Assembly: GCF_002443255.2 (NCBI RefSeq)
Contig: NW_019211455.1
Span: forward strand, 40,777,449-40,841,448
Length of the DNA stretch: 64,000 bases
Direction: 5' to 3'
Source of the DNA: Varroa destructor
Lineage: Eukaryota > Arthropoda > Arachnida > Mesostigmata > Varroidae
Numbering within the stretch: position 1 is the first letter of the stretch; each line of letters begins with the position of its first letter. Positions 61,592 through 64,000 of the stretch are shown piece by piece. The position numbers and the translations under genes were made by a program. Under the pieces are notes generated by a model. It did not search any database. It saw only the letters and a list, made by a program, of their open reading frames with translations, and was not told the origin of the DNA.

Positions 61592-63969
61592 CTAAGGTCC
61601 CACAGGTTCTTGTGCAGTTTCTTGAGCACCGTCTTCCTTTTGTCCGGTTTCGGCGGCATCCTCCGGCAAAATAACATACTCCCGACTACTAAACCCAAAT
61701 TTGATGACGTCTTGCTCAAATAATTCCACAAATCGCCGAGCATCGATTCTGAAACAAGCCGAGATATGTAATATATCCTCTACATAAGTTTTGGTCGTAA
61801 CTATAGTACGCTTATGTAAGACATTGCATGTTTTCGTTTGTGAAAGCCCGATAAAGCATTACGATTAAGATTAAACAAGCCGATTTTTCACTGTCGCCGT
61901 TTTTGACGCCAGTTTTACAACACCAAATTTAAATGTACTATCTTTAATACTTCTTGACATAATACCGCATTAGTGGTATTTTCATATTATGATTGGCTGT
62001 AAGAAATGCAAAAAAATGCATCACAGACAAGAAGCGTTTAGCGAATTTTGCTCAGAAAAGGTTTGAGACGTATGTACAAAAATCATCTAACACAAAACCT
62101 GACTAGTTATTTTCACATACGATGTGATTTTTCCCCACCTTTTATTGTTGACGAATGTCCCGTTGGCAGACTCGAGATCAATGACGTAGGGACGCACTCT
62201 GCGGCCCGTAGACCCGTCCGGTCTTTCGTAAGCTACAGATCGGTATTGGAGAACAGCGTGCTGTTTGGAACATGAGGGATGATCGATAGGGATGTCCGCT
62301 ACTTTACGGTCACGTCCGATAAGGTAAGCGCTTTGTCTGTTTGCAATACGATACACGAAGGTGCATGAGAAATATAATTTTATTAGGTTTCCACGAAACA
62401 ACAATCCAGATTTATATGGTAGTACTTTAACTAAAAACTACCGTCATATGCACTTAATTGAATATCACAACTTTCGAAAATAATACGATATTAATTATAA
62501 GCGTATAGTATATGCACTGGTCAGAGACTCTACCGACTGTGCCCTGAGGGAAGTCTCGTAAAAATCGAAAGATTTATACGCTGTATACGTATATACTAAA
62601 TATGTATACATATACACTAAACCACAATATTTAGGGGATAAATATTTGATTTCTTCTATAAGCTCACAATTATATCTAGCTAGTAAGTAGGCACAAAATA
62701 ATCCGGGCTATTTGATAGAATTTCAATCAAAGCAGTGTGTTTGCAACTGTTGATTAACAATTCATGTAGGTTTGAATAATTCACGTATACCTGTGCAATG
62801 GTATGAAGGGTAAACTTTCTTCTCCCTTGAACACATAGAGACGCCATCGTCGCTTTGGTTTTTTTGCTTCAGGTGGTTCATTGTATTTCACGACCACTCC
62901 ATTAAATACGTTTGTATCTTCGGCGAGTTTACCCGACAATCCTAGATCTGCCTTTTTCTTATCTTCAGGTTTTAACTAAAACGCAAGTACGGTAACGTAA
63001 GTAGAAGTAAACTAAGCATGTTAGAAGTGTTTTTCATGACGATAATGAGTCTATGTAACATACGTATTACTAGAATATAGTATTCCCTTACAAACATATT
63101 TTATAGAAATACATCGCTATTTTAAGACTACATCCTCACATACTGGGGTGAATTCTCTATTTCGAGGATGCCCCTTAACATCTGGATTACGACCAGATTA
63201 GGGAAGTGAGAGTCAGAGGCCCGGCGAAAACCAATATTGTTCCGCAGCCTCTTATACCTTGGCAGCTCGTTGTTCGGGGCCTGCGTGCCGATAAGACGGA
63301 TCTCGGAAGGATACCAATCTTTAGTAGAATATCAGCTCTTACCTAATATTTAACTAATATTCACCTTTGGTAGTTCGAGTATTTCCGAAAGGCCCATCAT
63401 AAAACACTTAGACTGCTCCACAAAAGCATGCTTTTGGATACTCTAGGAGAAAGATTTTTACCTCAGGCTCTCTAACGTTCACTGCTTGGTAAACAACTGT
63501 TCAGTCATTTGGTAGAACCAATAGAAAAATATTTATATTTTGAGTTTTGCATATAAATACTGTTGTAAACACGCTATTATTTGACACAGCTGCTCAAAAT
63601 TAACTGTGCCTATTCCCGCTACCGAATTTACCTGAATTATGAATACCACGTCACCATATACTCCTATGCTAAGCAGCCAGTGATGAAAATGGTTTCTTAA
63701 AATTCAATACACCCCTAGTCCGGCAAAAAATTGACCTTTACCTCGCCTTCAGGTTTGACATTATCTTCTGATTTGCCCCATTCGAATTTATCGTCCGGTT
63801 CTTCTGTAGCACGATTTTTTCGTTTGTCGTCAGCGCGACCTCGCGCCCTTTTCCCGCCTTTTGGTCGGTCACCATCGTCGCCGGCACTTCGTTTAACACC
63901 ATGCAATGACTTGTCCGCATCTGTATCTTCCCATTTAGAACGCTCAGGTGTGGCGGGCTCATCCTTTAC
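61592..63969 (-). CDS. SNIP1: SNIP1 homologue (FHA-domain nuclear protein), last four exons
   Basis: Exons in order: 63969-63742, 62975-62791, 62336-62139, 61748-61592 (stop TAG). All introns are GT-AG (766, 454 and 390 bp). The last two junctions both split an Arg codon AG|A. Together they give 254 C-terminal residues. The first exon is charged, with a basic cluster (KGGKRARGR) that could be a nuclear signal. The second holds LGLSGKLAEDTNVFNGVV and RRWRLYVF, the conserved lead-in to the domain. The third carries the FHA core: IGRD, the DIPIDHPSCSKQHAV loop that contacts phosphothreonine, and NGTFVNNKR. The fourth completes it with FGFSSREYVIL. In other animals SNIP1 works with spliceosome and microRNA-processing factors and binds SMADs and p300. 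Human SNIP1 has 396 residues, so the N-terminal part lies right of the window. Confidence 0.93.
63180..63342 (+). other. Antisense open frame inside the largest SNIP1 intron
   Basis: A GC-richer patch in the 766-bp intron is open on the plus strand for about 54 codons (including PQPLIPWQLVVRGLRADK) up to a TAA. On the minus strand it contains a short stretch ending at AG|GTATAA. It is probably a chance ORF or repeat remnant; I cannot link it to SNIP1. Confidence 0.2.
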
Positions 63970-64000
63970 CTAGAATTGAAACGTAATGTTTAGCATACGT

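Overview
The window is animal nuclear DNA. It has AT-leaning non-coding sequence, coding exons cut by short GT-AG introns, many (AT)n microsatellites and two 100-N assembly gaps. No operons, Shine-Dalgarno sites, CRISPR arrays or rRNA are present. The gene content (cytosolic-type malic enzyme, a SNIP1-type FHA protein, a C2H2 zinc-finger protein), 160-770 bp introns and large gene-poor spans would fit an arthropod, perhaps a mite or tick. That placement is an inference, not something the sequence proves.

Three genes are well supported. (1) Positions 106-873, plus strand: the last two exons of a C2H2 zinc-finger gene. (2) Positions 5564-8567, minus strand: six exons that carry all of a malic enzyme except its first 15-40 residues, with every junction in phase. 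It is tail-to-tail with the zinc-finger gene. (3) Positions 61592-63969, minus strand: the last four exons of a SNIP1 homologue, including the complete FHA domain. It continues beyond the right edge.

The 52 kb between malic enzyme and SNIP1 have no long recognisable ORF. Inside them are GC-richer islands that look like first exons or internal exons: 13.9-16.0 kb (plus), 19.3 and 20.9-21.0 kb (minus), 36.2-36.5 kb (plus), 38.5-38.9 kb (minus), 40.4 kb (minus), 52.4-53.0 kb (plus) and a 53.3-54.65 kb island with starts on both strands. Splice sites, phase and codon bias were read by eye. Donor-plus-open-frame combinations also arise by chance in a span this long, so these calls carry low to moderate confidence.

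The remaining sequence holds microsatellites, several hairpin or foldback repeats (one a perfect 27-bp stem) and three diverged copies of what looks like a tRNA-derived SINE. The three recognised genes share no evident pathway. They act in transcription (zinc finger), NADPH/pyruvate metabolism (malic enzyme) and RNA processing or signalling (SNIP1).
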